The notes: a model not told the origin generated them from the letters alone. 64,000 nt of DNA from an uncultured Lachnospiraceae bacterium (GCA_910585555.1 CAJUFU010000006.1:13036-77035); one strand, 5' to 3'; counted from the stretch's first letter, positions 1 through 9,018 are shown. Program-made: numbers and translations.

Positions 1-213
1 GGAGCAAGCCTTCTTAAGGTCTTAAAATTCGAGGGCCCGATCACCGGGCCAGAGATGACAATCTTATTGGTGGGCATGGTGGTTGCGTTCGTGGTGTCTG
101 TTCTGGTCATCCGGTTTTTGATGGGTTATATTAAGAAACATGACTTCAAAGTATTTGGCTGGTACCGCATTGTGCTTGGAGCGGCGGTATTGGGATATTT
201 TATGATGAAATGA
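1..213 (+). CDS. uppP: Undecaprenyl-diphosphatase, C-terminal part (cut by window start)
   Basis: This is the last 70 codons of a membrane protein that enters the window already open. The frame contains two hydrophobic segments (about residues 20-40 and 54-69 of the visible part) joined by a short basic loop (GYIKKHDFKVFGWYR). That layout and the FGWYRI sequence are typical of the C-terminus of UppP/BacA. The enzyme removes one phosphate from undecaprenyl diphosphate at the outer face of the membrane, recycling the lipid carrier for peptidoglycan and other wall polymers. The call rests on a short stretch only. A promoter for the next gene starts about 90 bp after the stop, so the two genes appear to be separately transcribed. 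Confidence 0.8.
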   Translation, partial: GASLLKVLKFEGPITGPEMTILLVGMVVAFVVSVLVIRFLMGYIKKHDFKVFGWYRIVLGAAVLGYFMMK

Positions 214-301
214 GGAGTTGTCCCGCATGAAAGCCTGTGTTTTTATGTCATTTCGTATAAGATAATAAGGCAGAACGTAACTATTTGTTACAGTTTGTTA
301 G

Positions 302-330
302 TTGACAGTGCATCGGGATTGCGCTAGAAT
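302..330 (+). promoter_or_regulatory. Sigma-A-type promoter of the DUF6465 gene
   Basis: A perfect -35 box TTGACA (302-307) is separated by 17 bp from TAGAAT (325-330). The start of transcription would fall near 337, leaving a leader of about 100 nt before the coding region at 436. Confidence 0.75.
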
Positions 331-435
331 CTTCATATGGTCCAAAAGTACAGGTGGATTCATAGAATATTATGAAAAAGTGAAAAGTGGAACGTGCAGC
401 GTTCAAAGAGCCAAAGATGGGGAAGGAGATTAGTC

Positions 436-861
436 ATGGCAGAAACCAAGAAAACAGCAAGCGCTAAACCGGCAGCGAAAACAACAGCTGCTAAGGCAGC
501 AGATACAAAGACAGCAAAGGAAACGACAACAACGGCAGCATCTGCAGAGCCTAAGAAGGCTGCAGCAGCGAAGAAGACAACAACCAGAAAGACAACGGCG
601 AAGAAAGAGACTGCAAAGAAGGAGACCGTGAAGAGAACAACCGTAGCAAAGAAGACAGTTGTAAAAGAAACAGTACATGTACAGTTTGCGGATAAGTCCT
701 ACACAGCGGAAGATTTGGTGAAGATTGCTAAAGATGTGTGGAAATACGATCTCAACCAGAAAGAGGAGGATTTCAAGTCTGTTGAGTTGTATGTAAAGCC
801 TGAGGAGAGCGTTGTTTACTATGTGATCAATGGCGAAGTACAGGGTAATTTTGGAATCTGA
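436..861 (+). CDS. DUF6465 family protein with an alanine/lysine-rich tail
   Basis: The predicted 141-residue protein has two parts. Residues about 1-80 are almost entirely Ala, Lys, Thr and Glu in short repeats (AAKTTAAK, KKTTTRKTTAKKETAKKE) and should be disordered and strongly basic, rather like histone H1 tails. Residues about 83-141 form a small conserved domain (VHVQFADKSYTAEDLV, DVWKYDLNQKEEDFKSVELYVKPEE, VYYVINGEVQG) that I recognise as DUF6465, typical of Lachnospiraceae. The function is not established; the tail suggests binding to nucleic acid or another polyanion, which is inference. Start 436 was chosen because a GGAAGGAG site lies just upstream; an upstream in-frame ATG at 394 lacks one. 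A terminator follows, so the gene is probably monocistronic. Confidence 0.8.
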   Translation: MAETKKTASAKPAAKTTAAKAADTKTAKETTTTAASAEPKKAAAAKKTTTRKTTAKKETAKKETVKRTTVAKKTVVKETVHVQFADKSYTAEDLVKIAKDVWKYDLNQKEEDFKSVELYVKPEESVVYYVINGEVQGNFGI

Positions 862-907
862 TAATATTTTAAAAAATATTTGTAAACAGAGAAAAAGAAG
901 AATGCAG

Positions 908-946
908 GCAGTTAATTTGAGGATACTCTAAATTGACTGCTTTTTT
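908..946 (+). terminator. Intrinsic terminator after the DUF6465 gene
   Basis: An 11-13 bp stem (GCAGTTAATTT pairing with AAATTGACTGC, one G-U pair) is followed by TTTTTT at 941-946. Confidence 0.85.
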
Positions 947-984
947 CTTTTATATTTTTTTAATAATTTTTTTGTATCCAGATG

Positions 985-1013
985 TTGACAATAAAAATCT
1001 TAAGTGATAACTT
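985..1013 (+). promoter_or_regulatory. Promoter of the hrcA heat-shock operon
   Basis: A TTGACA box (985-990) lies 17 bp before a weaker TAACTT (1008-1013). The expected transcription start (about 1020) is directly upstream of the CIRCE operator, the usual arrangement for HrcA repression. The -10 match is imperfect. Confidence 0.55.
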
Positions 1014-1027
1014 ACTACTAGAAGGTG

Positions 1028-1054
1028 TTAGCACTCTAGCGGAATGAGTGCTAA
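1028..1054 (+). promoter_or_regulatory. CIRCE operator (HrcA binding site)
   Basis: The element is a perfect consensus: TTAGCACTC (1028-1036), a 9-bp spacer, then GAGTGCTAA (1046-1054). HrcA binds this inverted repeat and represses the operon until heat shock titrates the repressor through GroEL. It lies only 16 bp before the chosen hrcA start, and its right arm contains an in-frame ATG that should not be taken as the start. Confidence 0.97.
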
Positions 1055-1070
1055 CAATGGGAGAAATGGT

Positions 1071-2099
1071 ATGCAGCTAGATGAAAGAAAATATATAATA
1101 TTGCAAGCCATCATTCGCAACTACTTAGAGACGGGCGAACCGGTAGGCAGCCGCACAATCTCCAAGTATACGGATTTAAATCTAAGTTCCGCTACCATCC
1201 GCAATGAGATGGCCGATTTGGAAGAACTGGGATACATCCTGCAGCCTCACACTTCCGCTGGCAGGATACCTTCTGATAAAGGATACCGCCTGTATGTAGA
1301 CAGGATGATGGAGGAGAAGGAACGGGAAGTGGAGGAGATGAAGGAGATGCTTCTTGAGAAGGAAGACAAGATGGACCATCTCCTAAAGCGGGCGGCCAAG
1401 GTACTTGCCAATAATACCGAGTACGCGGCCATGATTTCTGCACCCCAGTATCACCGCAATAAGCTGAAATTTATTCAGCTCTCCCAGGTGGATGTTAATC
1501 ATATTCTGGCGGTCATCGTGGTAGAGGGCAACGTGATCAAGAACAATATACTGACAGTGGCTGAGAGATTGGGAGAAGAAACACTCTTGAAGCTGAACAT
1601 TCTTCTCAATACCCATTTAAATGGGCTGTCCTTAGAAGAGATTAATCTGGGGATGATCGCAGCTATGAAGCAGCAGGCGGGTATCCACAGCGAGATTGTG
1701 GCGGATGTTATTGATGCGGTGGCGGAGGCGATCAGGGCCGATGAAGATCTGGAAATCTATACCAGCGGCGCAAAGAACTTCTTTAAATATCCGGAACTTG
1801 CAGATCATGAGCGTGCCAGTGAACTGATTACCACATTTGAGGAAAAGCAACTGCTGAGCGAACTGGTGCAGGATAACTTGGCAGATGAGAATAACACCGG
1901 CATACAGGTTTATATCGGCAGTGAGACACCGGTAGCCGGCATGAAAGACTGCAGTATTGTGACGGCTACTTACGAGTTGGATGAGGGGATGAAAGGGACG
2001 ATCGGAATTATCGGACCTAAGAGAATGGACTATGAAAAGGTAGTGAGTAATCTGAAGCTGTTAAAGAACCAGCTGGATGATTTATATAGGAAAAATTGA
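1071..2099 (+). CDS. hrcA: Heat-inducible transcription repressor HrcA
   Basis: HrcA represses class I heat-shock operons by binding CIRCE, and it needs GroEL for activity. The 342-residue product has the usual family length. An N-terminal winged helix-turn-helix is visible (SSATIRNEMADLEELGYI, then HTSAGRIPSDKGYR, about residues 38-75), followed by the dimerisation and GAF-like region ending in a conserved tail (GTIGIIGPKRMDYEKV). The start at 1071 is preceded by GGGAG at a good distance. A longer reading from 1044 would begin inside CIRCE and is less likely. The gene heads hrcA-grpE-dnaK-dnaJ and is therefore probably autoregulated. Confidence 0.96.
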   Translation: MQLDERKYIILQAIIRNYLETGEPVGSRTISKYTDLNLSSATIRNEMADLEELGYILQPHTSAGRIPSDKGYRLYVDRMMEEKEREVEEMKEMLLEKEDKMDHLLKRAAKVLANNTEYAAMISAPQYHRNKLKFIQLSQVDVNHILAVIVVEGNVIKNNILTVAERLGEETLLKLNILLNTHLNGLSLEEINLGMIAAMKQQAGIHSEIVADVIDAVAEAIRADEDLEIYTSGAKNFFKYPELADHERASELITTFEEKQLLSELVQDNLADENNTGIQVYIGSETPVAGMKDCSIVTATYELDEGMKGTIGIIGPKRMDYEKVVSNLKLLKNQLDDLYRKN

Positions 2100-2133
2100 C
2101 TTCGGTCGATTCTGACAGAAAGGAATGAAGAGC

Positions 2134-2751
2134 GTGGCAGAGGAAAAAGATATGATGCAGGAAGAAAATCTGACAACAGAAAATCCCGGGGAAGAGCAAG
2201 TACCTGAAACCGCAGAAGATGTGAAAGAGGATACTGCGGGAGAAAACGAGAAAGAGCTTTCCAAAGAAGAAAAGAAAGAAAAGAAGAAAAAAGAAAAAGC
2301 CGACAAGAAGCAGGACGCTTTGAAAGAGAAGATTACGGAGCTTGAGGACCGGGTAAAACGCCAGATGGCTGAATTCGAGAACTTCCGCAAGCGGACAGAG
2401 AAAGAAAAGACGGCAATGTTTGAGACCGGCGCAAAGAGCGTGATAGAGAAGATACTTCCGGTGGTCGATAATTTTGAGAGAGGTCTGGCGAGTGTTCCCG
2501 AAGAAGAGAAAGACAGCGGTTTTTCACAGGGAATGCAGATGATTTATAAACAGCTGATGACGGAACTTGAAAATATGGAAGTAAAACCAATTCCCGCCGT
2601 AGGCGAGGAATTCAATCCCGAGTTCCATAACGCGGTGATGCAGGTGGAGAGTGAAGAATTCGAATCCGGTGTGATCGCGCAGGAACTGCAAAAAGGTTAT
2701 ACTTACCGCGACAGCGTAGTCAGACACAGCATGGTGGCGGTAGTCCAGTAA
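2134..2751 (+). CDS. grpE: Nucleotide exchange factor GrpE
   Basis: GrpE speeds ADP release from DnaK. The 205-residue protein begins with a long charged, Glu/Lys-rich segment (residues 1-75) that should form the dimeric coiled coil. The conserved core follows (MAEFENFRKRTEKEK, then IEKILPVVDNFERGL), and the protein ends in the beta-wing (FNPEFHNAVMQVE, GYTYRDSVVRHSMVAV). I prefer the GTG start at 2134 because AAGGA sits 9 nt upstream; the ATG at 2125 would touch that site. It is the second gene of the HrcA operon, 34 bp after hrcA. Confidence 0.95.
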   Translation: MAEEKDMMQEENLTTENPGEEQVPETAEDVKEDTAGENEKELSKEEKKEKKKKEKADKKQDALKEKITELEDRVKRQMAEFENFRKRTEKEKTAMFETGAKSVIEKILPVVDNFERGLASVPEEEKDSGFSQGMQMIYKQLMTELENMEVKPIPAVGEEFNPEFHNAVMQVESEEFESGVIAQELQKGYTYRDSVVRHSMVAVVQ

Positions 2752-2833
2752 AAGGTTATAATTTTTTATAATATCTTTAATAAAACAACAATAAAACATT
2801 ATGTGGCTTTATGATAAGCAGGAGGGAGAAATT

Positions 2834-4705
2834 ATGAGTAAAATTATCGGTATTGACTTAGGAACAACCAATAGCTGCGTGGCAGTTATGGAGGGTGGTA
2901 AACCCGCGGTCATTGCAAACACAGAGGGCGCAAGAACCACACCTTCCGTGGTGGCGTTTACCAAGAACGGGGAGAGACTGGTAGGTGAGCCGGCGAAGCG
3001 TCAGGCAGTGACCAACGCTGATAAGACCATTTCTTCTATCAAGAGAGATATGGGTACAGACAGAGGGCGTACCATTGATGACAAGAAATATTCACCCCAG
3101 CAGATTTCCGCTATGATCTTACAGAAGTTAAAAGCAGACGCAGAGAATTATCTGGGCGAGAAAGTAACGGAAGCAGTCATCACAGTTCCCGCGTACTTCA
3201 ATGATGCCCAGAGACAGGCAACCAAGGATGCAGGTAAGATTGCGGGCCTTGATGTAAAACGTATCATTAACGAGCCTACGGCAGCTGCGCTGGCTTATGG
3301 TCTTGACAATGAGAAAGAGCAGAAGATTATGGTCTACGACTTAGGCGGCGGTACTTTTGATGTGTCTATCATCGAGATTGGCGACGGTGTCATCGAAGTG
3401 CTTTCCACCAACGGCGATACCCATCTGGGCGGCGATGACTTCGACCAGAAGATCATTGACTGGATGTTATCTGAATTCAAGAAACAGGAGGGCGTAGATC
3501 TCTCCAACGATAAGATGGCACTTCAGAGATTAAAAGAGGCTGCTGAGAAAGCGAAGAAAGAGCTCTCTTCCGCAACCACAACCAATATCAATCTGCCTTT
3601 CATCACAGCTACTTCCGAGGGGCCGAAGCATTTTGACATGAACCTGACAAGGGCGAAATTCGATGAGCTGACTCATGATTTGGTAGAAAAGACAGCGATT
3701 CCGGTACAGAACGCGATGAAGGATGCGGGTCTGACCAATGCAGATATCGGCCAGGTGCTCTTAGTGGGCGGTTCCACCCGTGTGCCTGCAGTGCAGGAGA
3801 AGGTGAGAATGCTTACCGGCAAAGAGCCCAGCAAGTCCTTAAATCCCGACGAGTGTGTGGCACTGGGTGCTTCCATTCAGGGTGGTAAGCTGGCTGGCGA
3901 TGCGGGTGCAGGTGAAATCCTGCTTCTGGATGTTACACCTCTTTCCTTGTCTATTGAGACTATGGGCGGCGTTGCTACCAGACTGATTGAGAGAAATACC
4001 ACAATTCCTACCAAGAAGAGCCAGATTTTCTCCACAGCGGCTGATAACCAGACTGCAGTTGACATCAACGTAGTACAGGGTGAGAGACAGTTTGCCAAAG
4101 ATAACAAGTCTCTGGGCCAGTTCAGACTGGACGGTATTCCGCCGGCAATGCGCGGTGTGCCGCAGATTGAGGTAACCTTTGATATTGATGCTAACGGTAT
4201 CGTGAATGTGTCTGCAAAAGACCTGGGTACAGGCAAAGAGCAACATATTACCATCACGGCAGGTTCTAATATGTCCGATGATGAAATCGATAGGGCAGTA
4301 AAAGAAGCGGCCGAGTACGAAGCACAGGATAAGAAGAGAAAAGAGGCAATTGACACCAGAAACGATGCAGACGCTTTTGTCTTCCAGACAGAAAAGGCAC
4401 TGAGCGAAGTGGGCGATAAGATTGATGCTTCTGAGAAGTCCGGCGTGGAGGCGGATCTGCAGGCAGTAAAAGATATTCTGGAGAAGACCAAAGATCAGGA
4501 GATGACGGACAGCCAGCTGGATGAACTCAAGGCAGCGAAAGAGAAACTGACAAATTCCGCACAGAGCCTGTTTACCAAGATGTATGAGAATATGCAGCAG
4601 GCGCAGGGCGGCCCGGATATGAGCAATATGGGCGGTGCGGCAGAGGCGAATACCCAGGAAGCACCGGCTGACGATGTGGTTGACGGAGATTACAGAGAGG
4701 TTTAA
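2834..4705 (+). CDS. dnaK: Molecular chaperone DnaK (Hsp70)
   Basis: This is the ATP-dependent chaperone that binds exposed hydrophobic stretches in unfolded proteins with DnaJ and GrpE. The 623-residue product has every hallmark. The N-terminal nucleotide-binding domain starts IGIDLGTTNSCVAV, with a second phosphate motif VYDLGGGTFDVS near residue 170. The linker LLLDVTPLSL is near residue 365. The substrate-binding domain follows, then a helical lid and an acidic tail ending DDVVDGDYREV. The ATG at 2834 follows a GGAGGGAG site; upstream codons in the frame encode an unlikely extension. The gap of about 80 bp after grpE is AT-rich and could hold a processing site. Confidence 0.98.
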   Translation: MSKIIGIDLGTTNSCVAVMEGGKPAVIANTEGARTTPSVVAFTKNGERLVGEPAKRQAVTNADKTISSIKRDMGTDRGRTIDDKKYSPQQISAMILQKLKADAENYLGEKVTEAVITVPAYFNDAQRQATKDAGKIAGLDVKRIINEPTAAALAYGLDNEKEQKIMVYDLGGGTFDVSIIEIGDGVIEVLSTNGDTHLGGDDFDQKIIDWMLSEFKKQEGVDLSNDKMALQRLKEAAEKAKKELSSATTTNINLPFITATSEGPKHFDMNLTRAKFDELTHDLVEKTAIPVQNAMKDAGLTNADIGQVLLVGGSTRVPAVQEKVRMLTGKEPSKSLNPDECVALGASIQGGKLAGDAGAGEILLLDVTPLSLSIETMGGVATRLIERNTTIPTKKSQIFSTAADNQTAVDINVVQGERQFAKDNKSLGQFRLDGIPPAMRGVPQIEVTFDIDANGIVNVSAKDLGTGKEQHITITAGSNMSDDEIDRAVKEAAEYEAQDKKRKEAIDTRNDADAFVFQTEKALSEVGDKIDASEKSGVEADLQAVKDILEKTKDQEMTDSQLDELKAAKEKLTNSAQSLFTKMYENMQQAQGGPDMSNMGGAAEANTQEAPADDVVDGDYREV

Positions 4706-4740
4706 GATAGAAAGACAGGCAGAGTAGGAAGGGTATAATC

Positions 4741-5922
4741 ATGGCAGAACAGAAACGAGATTATTATGAGGTGCTCGGCGTAGAGAAAAACGCTGATGAC
4801 GCTGCAATCAAAAAGGCATACAGAGTTCTGGCTAAGAAATATCATCCCGATATGAACCCCGGAGATGCGGAGGCGGAAAAGAAATTTAAAGAAGCGTCTG
4901 AGGCGTATGCAGTCTTAAGCGACCCTGAGAAGAGAAGGCAGTATGACCAATATGGTCATGCCGCCTTCGATGGCGCAGGCGGTGCAGGCGGCTTTGGCGG
5001 TTTTGATTTCAACAGTGATATTTTTAGCGATATCTTCAGTGATATTTTTGGCGATTTCTTTGGCGGTGGCGGCAGACGCGGCGGCAGAGGCAACGGCCCT
5101 ATGAAGGGAGCGAACCTGCGCACCAGCGTCCGCATAACCTTTGAGGAAGCAGTCTTTGGTGTAGATAAGGAAATAGAACTGACCTTAAAGGACGAGTGTA
5201 CGTCCTGCCATGGAACTGGTGCCAAACCCGGCACCAGTCCTGAAACCTGCAGTAAGTGTGGTGGTAAGGGTCAGGTAGTGTTCACCAGACAGTCGCCTTT
5301 TGGCGGTATTATGAGGAACGTACAGACCTGTCCGGACTGTCAGGGTACTGGTAAAGTGGTGAAGGATAAATGCCCAGACTGCCGGGGGACGGGATACATT
5401 GCTAATAAGAAGAAAATCCAGGTGTCCATTCCTGCAGGTATTGACAATGGACAATGCGTGCGTCTGCGGGATAAGGGAGAGCCTGGTTCCAACGGTGGGC
5501 CGAGAGGCGATTTGTTAGTGGAAGTGGTGGTGGGAAGACATCCCATCTTCCAGAGACAGGACGAAAATATTTATTCTACCGTGCCCATGTCCTTTGCCAT
5601 TGCGGCATTAGGCGGAGAAATCGTGATTGACACGGTGGACGGCAGAGTGATTTATGAAGTCAAGGCCGGTACACAGACAGACACCAAGGTGCGTCTGAAA
5701 GGAAAGGGAGTGCCTTCCCTGCGCAACAAAGATGTGCGAGGGGACCACTATGTGACATTGGTGGTACAGGTGCCCGACAAACTTTCCCATGAAGCGAAGG
5801 ATTTGTTGAAGCAGTTTGACGAGCAGACCGGGGATACTCTAAATGCGGCGAAGAACATTACTTCGAATCGTGCGGAAGAGCAGACGAGCGGTAAGAAGAA
5901 GAAAAAGTTTGGGAAGTTCTAA
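4741..5922 (+). CDS. dnaJ: Co-chaperone DnaJ (Hsp40)
   Basis: DnaJ delivers substrates to DnaK and stimulates its ATPase. The 393-residue type I protein shows an N-terminal J domain with the HPD tripeptide (KKYHPDMNPG) and a Gly/Phe-rich linker (GGAGGFGGFDF). Four zinc-binding repeats follow (CTSCHGTG, CSKCGGKG, CPDCQGTG, CPDCRGTG), then the C-terminal substrate-binding domains and a lysine-rich tail. It is the last gene of the operon, 35 bp after dnaK, and is followed by a terminator. Confidence 0.98.
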   Translation: MAEQKRDYYEVLGVEKNADDAAIKKAYRVLAKKYHPDMNPGDAEAEKKFKEASEAYAVLSDPEKRRQYDQYGHAAFDGAGGAGGFGGFDFNSDIFSDIFSDIFGDFFGGGGRRGGRGNGPMKGANLRTSVRITFEEAVFGVDKEIELTLKDECTSCHGTGAKPGTSPETCSKCGGKGQVVFTRQSPFGGIMRNVQTCPDCQGTGKVVKDKCPDCRGTGYIANKKKIQVSIPAGIDNGQCVRLRDKGEPGSNGGPRGDLLVEVVVGRHPIFQRQDENIYSTVPMSFAIAALGGEIVIDTVDGRVIYEVKAGTQTDTKVRLKGKGVPSLRNKDVRGDHYVTLVVQVPDKLSHEAKDLLKQFDEQTGDTLNAAKNITSNRAEEQTSGKKKKKFGKF

Positions 5923-5934
5923 AGTTGGAGTGCG

Positions 5935-5966
5935 AAGGGATTGTTAGATGAATGACAATCCCTTTT
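5935..5966 (+). terminator. Terminator of the hrcA-grpE-dnaK-dnaJ operon
   Basis: A perfect 10-bp stem AAGGGATTGT / ACAATCCCTT (5935-5944 and 5955-5964) with a 10-nt loop runs into TTTT. Confidence 0.85.
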
Positions 5967-5997
5967 GTAATTATAGAAAATTTCTCAGGAGAAAATC

Positions 5998-6498
5998 ATG
6001 ACGATAGATTACAGATTAGCCAATAGGACGGATTTGGAAGAAATTGAGCAATTGGTGCAAAATGCGATTATCAAGATGGAAAAAAATGATATCCACCAAT
6101 GGGACGAATTATATCCAACTAGTGAGGATTTTGAAAATGATATAAAGAATGCAGATTTGTATGTAGGGATTGTGGAAGAAAAAATAGCGGTAGTGTTTGC
6201 GCTGAATCAAGAATGTGATGAAGATTATAGGAATGGAAAGTGGGCCTATCCGGAAAAACCTTATTATGTATTACATCGCATTTGTGTAAATCCTGTGTTT
6301 CAGAATAGAGGCGTTGCGGCGCGGACAATGCAGTTTATAGAAGAAATGCTAAAAGACAGAGGCGCGCAGGCAATCAGACTGGATGTATTCAGCAAGAATC
6401 CTTATTCTCAGAAACTGTATGCCAAGGCGGGATATATTCAGACGGGTGTAGTAGAGTGGCGGAAAGGGGAATTTTATCTGATGGAGAAATATATTTAG
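5998..6498 (+). CDS. GNAT family N-acetyltransferase
   Basis: The 166-residue protein fits the Gcn5-related acetyltransferase fold, which moves an acetyl group from acetyl-CoA to an amine. The acetyl-CoA binding motif is seen at about residues 93-110 (LHRICVNPVFQNRGVAART: beta-strand, then QNRGVA in place of the Q/RxxGxG/A loop). The C-terminal part (RLDVFSKNPYSQKLYAKAGY) matches the family motif B. The substrate cannot be told. An AGGAG site precedes the ATG. The gene stands alone between the dnaJ terminator and a convergent glycosidase operon, and its base composition is more AT-rich than dnaJ. Confidence 0.85.
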   Translation: MTIDYRLANRTDLEEIEQLVQNAIIKMEKNDIHQWDELYPTSEDFENDIKNADLYVGIVEEKIAVVFALNQECDEDYRNGKWAYPEKPYYVLHRICVNPVFQNRGVAARTMQFIEEMLKDRGAQAIRLDVFSKNPYSQKLYAKAGYIQTGVVEWRKGEFYLMEKYI

Positions 6499-6505
6499 GC
6501 AGTTA

Positions 6506-6543
6506 GGGCCTGTTGACAAACTCGAAAGAATGTCAGCAGGCCC
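6506..6543. terminator. Inverted repeat between convergent genes, probable weak bidirectional terminator
   Basis: A 13-bp stem GGGCCTGTTGACA / TGTCAGCAGGCCC (one G-U) separates the GNAT gene from the leftward glycosidase gene. Neither strand has a strong T tract, so any termination would be weak or factor-assisted. Confidence 0.5.
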
Positions 6544-6558
6544 ATTTCAGCATAATCT

Positions 6559-8970
6559 CTATAATGTCATTTCAATTCCCATTACCGCTTCCAGTTCCAC
6601 GCTGTCGATTCGCGCAATCTGCTCCTTTACGACTTCATACCGGGCAGCCATAGCGGAGGTGTTATCCACATATGCTCCCGTTTTCCGGGGAGAAACATAC
6701 AGGTACATACCGTGTTTTATCAATGCTTCCCTGTGGGGCATCAGATCGATTTCCCATGGCGCTCCATTGCAAAAATTATCATGAAACATTTCGCCCTCTA
6801 TGAAGGCATATCCCACATCGCCTTCGTAACGAATTTTTAACAGCACTTGCTTCACATCTTCAAAGACTTTCGGCGGGAACTTTAGTATGGCGCGGGCGTT
6901 TACTACCTTAGTGGAAGTAAGGGGACTCCCCACTACCGGCCGTTTCAGCGCGCCGTCTCCATCTTTATTAACAGTACTCACATCTTTCCATGCAAAGGGC
7001 AGTTCCTTTTCCTCTCTCCAGCTTTCAAACATTTGGAAGACGCCGTTTGTGCCCAAACTGGATAAGGTATGACCTCCTAAGCGTATCATATCGCTATTAG
7101 AAGGGAAGATGCCAATCTCTAGCTCTTCATTACAATGATATTCCAGTTCCAGTTGTCCATCCTTATAGAGAACTGGAGAATCAGACAGGAAGAGCAGCCG
7201 CTTTTCTTTCGTGTCAATCTGCCATAATCTAAGGCCGTCCCGTTCCGGTAAGGTACATATGATGCACGCAGTACCATCAGTTCCCGTAAAAGAAAAAGTG
7301 CTGATCGTATCTTTTTCCAGTAATATCTTACTGCCGTTGCGGCGGCATCCAATATGTGTCTGCAGGTCCAGGTTCTCCTCCTGGAATACAAATTCACTAC
7401 GGTCATTGCCGGTCTGTACGAAGAAATAGTAGTCCTTTTTGTCTTTCGAAACTTTCGTAACAAGTTGTGCTGTGGCGTATTTTAGAAGGCACCCGTGGAA
7501 GTCAAACCAGACTGGCCAGATGGCGTTATTGCCTTTTGGCAGGTTCAAAGCACCCTCTTCCGGAACACGTACAGTGCCCTGGTCGGTATGCACGGTAATT
7601 GCAAAGTCCTTCTGCTCGATGCCATCCACATGATCTTGGTAATTATTGACGAACAAAAATCCCCGCCCTGTTTCATCTACGCGCACCACATAGCGCAAGG
7701 TTTCTACGTCTTCTGGTGTTTGTACAACAGCCTCTCTGGAGAGAACCGTTTTGGCCGCGGTCACTTCTCTTTGGAATTCCTGATAAAATAGATGCTGTAG
7801 CTTTAATTGGTGGAAGGATTTGCGTACCTGTCCGAATTCTCCAAGGGGTGCCTGATAATCATAAGAAAACTTTGGAACGGCACATTCGTTGAGAAAGTGT
7901 ACCTTTTTTCCTTTGGGGTGCGTTCCGCCGTGATACATATAATATCCAAGGAAATTACAGCCGCTCCCTGCTTTTACCTGGGCCATGGCGCCGACGCTCT
8001 CCAGGGGCAGTTGAAAGCGATAAGGATAATATACATTCATGCCGCCGCCCATCTCACAGCAGGCATAAGGATAATCTTCGGCCGGATATTCGGGATCGAA
8101 GTTATAGTATTTTGGAGCGGTATTGCAATGAAAGTCGCCGTACAGATATTCTCCTGTGGCCGGATGTTCTTTGAGCTTACCGTCGTAGAACATCCATGGC
8201 CGGAAGGCATAGCCGCCCCATAGAGGAAGGACTACATCTTCCGGGGCGCAGGCACCGCCCCAGGCTGTGGCAGTATATAAGGGAACGATGAAACCGGCTT
8301 TTTGTGCCAGTTTCTTTAAGGTGGCCATATGCTTTCTGCCTTCCCTGCCGCTGACAACCCATTCTTTGCTGTTTTCTGTTGTCAGTTCCCAGGGACAAGA
8401 TGCATGTTCATGTTCGTTTTCCAGCTGTACGCCGATAACAGGGCCGCCATCTTTGAACAACAATCCTTCCGCCTGGCGGTAGATTTCCTGATAGAAGCGT
8501 TCCGTATATTGTAAATAGGTTTCATCATCACAGCGCAGGTCAAAGGGACGGCCGAAAATCCAGTCCGGAAAACCGCCATTTCTACATTCTCCGTGTGAAA
8601 AGGGTCCGATGCGCAGTATCACATACATATCATTTTTCTTACATAAGGTTAGAAAACGTCTCAGATTTTTGTTGCCGCTCCAGTCAAATTCTCCTTCCTT
8701 TTCTTCATGGTGAATCCAAAAAATATAGCTGGCGATTATGTTAATGCCGCCCAATTTCATTTTAATGATCTCATCTTCCCAAAGGTTCTCGTTCATACGG
8801 GAAAAATGGGCCTCTCCGCAAATCCCGAAAAAGGGTTTGCCGTCCATTGTCAGAAAATAATTACCAACAGCCAGCTCTCTTCCTTTGTCATCGCAGCCGC
8901 TCATATGCAGAGGCGCAGGATAAAACGGATTCTTTATATTCCTTGCATCAATATCATATTCTCTTATCAT
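6559..8970 (-). CDS. GH35 family beta-galactosidase
   Basis: The 803-residue enzyme should cleave terminal beta-galactosides by a retaining mechanism. GH35 features are the N-terminal (beta/alpha)8 barrel opening (FFGICGEAHFSRM, residues 47-59), ILRIGPFSHGEC (118-129) and the acid/base region GVQLENEHEH (180-189), with Glu186 as the likely proton donor. The likely nucleophile Glu lies in CCEMGGGMNVYYPYR near residue 310. Beta-sandwich domains fill the C-terminal half. No signal peptide is present, so it acts in the cytoplasm. It is the last gene of a leftward operon with a binding protein and two permeases, which should supply its substrate. An AGGAA-type site precedes the start. Confidence 0.9.
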   Translation of the reverse strand: MIREYDIDARNIKNPFYPAPLHMSGCDDKGRELAVGNYFLTMDGKPFFGICGEAHFSRMNENLWEDEIIKMKLGGINIIASYIFWIHHEEKEGEFDWSGNKNLRRFLTLCKKNDMYVILRIGPFSHGECRNGGFPDWIFGRPFDLRCDDETYLQYTERFYQEIYRQAEGLLFKDGGPVIGVQLENEHEHASCPWELTTENSKEWVVSGREGRKHMATLKKLAQKAGFIVPLYTATAWGGACAPEDVVLPLWGGYAFRPWMFYDGKLKEHPATGEYLYGDFHCNTAPKYYNFDPEYPAEDYPYACCEMGGGMNVYYPYRFQLPLESVGAMAQVKAGSGCNFLGYYMYHGGTHPKGKKVHFLNECAVPKFSYDYQAPLGEFGQVRKSFHQLKLQHLFYQEFQREVTAAKTVLSREAVVQTPEDVETLRYVVRVDETGRGFLFVNNYQDHVDGIEQKDFAITVHTDQGTVRVPEEGALNLPKGNNAIWPVWFDFHGCLLKYATAQLVTKVSKDKKDYYFFVQTGNDRSEFVFQEENLDLQTHIGCRRNGSKILLEKDTISTFSFTGTDGTACIICTLPERDGLRLWQIDTKEKRLLFLSDSPVLYKDGQLELEYHCNEELEIGIFPSNSDMIRLGGHTLSSLGTNGVFQMFESWREEKELPFAWKDVSTVNKDGDGALKRPVVGSPLTSTKVVNARAILKFPPKVFEDVKQVLLKIRYEGDVGYAFIEGEMFHDNFCNGAPWEIDLMPHREALIKHGMYLYVSPRKTGAYVDNTSAMAARYEVVKEQIARIDSVELEAVMGIEMTL

Positions 8971-9018
8971 GTCTATTCCTTTCTAGGGTTTAAGGTTAAT
9001 AGAGCTCATCCACTAATC

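Noticed and set aside
1044..1070. ATG at 1044 as the hrcA start
   Set aside because: It lies inside the CIRCE operator and has no ribosome site, while 1071 is preceded by GGGAG and gives the usual length.
3877..4491. Long open frame on the minus strand across dnaK (204 codons)
   Set aside because: It is antisense to a certain, highly conserved gene, has no recognisable domain and no ribosome site; codon bias of dnaK explains it.
5935..5966. Palindrome after dnaJ considered as a second CIRCE
   Set aside because: Its arms (AAGGGATTGT) do not match TTAGCACTC and it ends in T residues, so it is a terminator.
6530..6784. 84-codon plus-strand frame overlapping the end of GH35
   Set aside because: It overlaps the GH35 coding region in antisense and has no ribosome binding site or domain.
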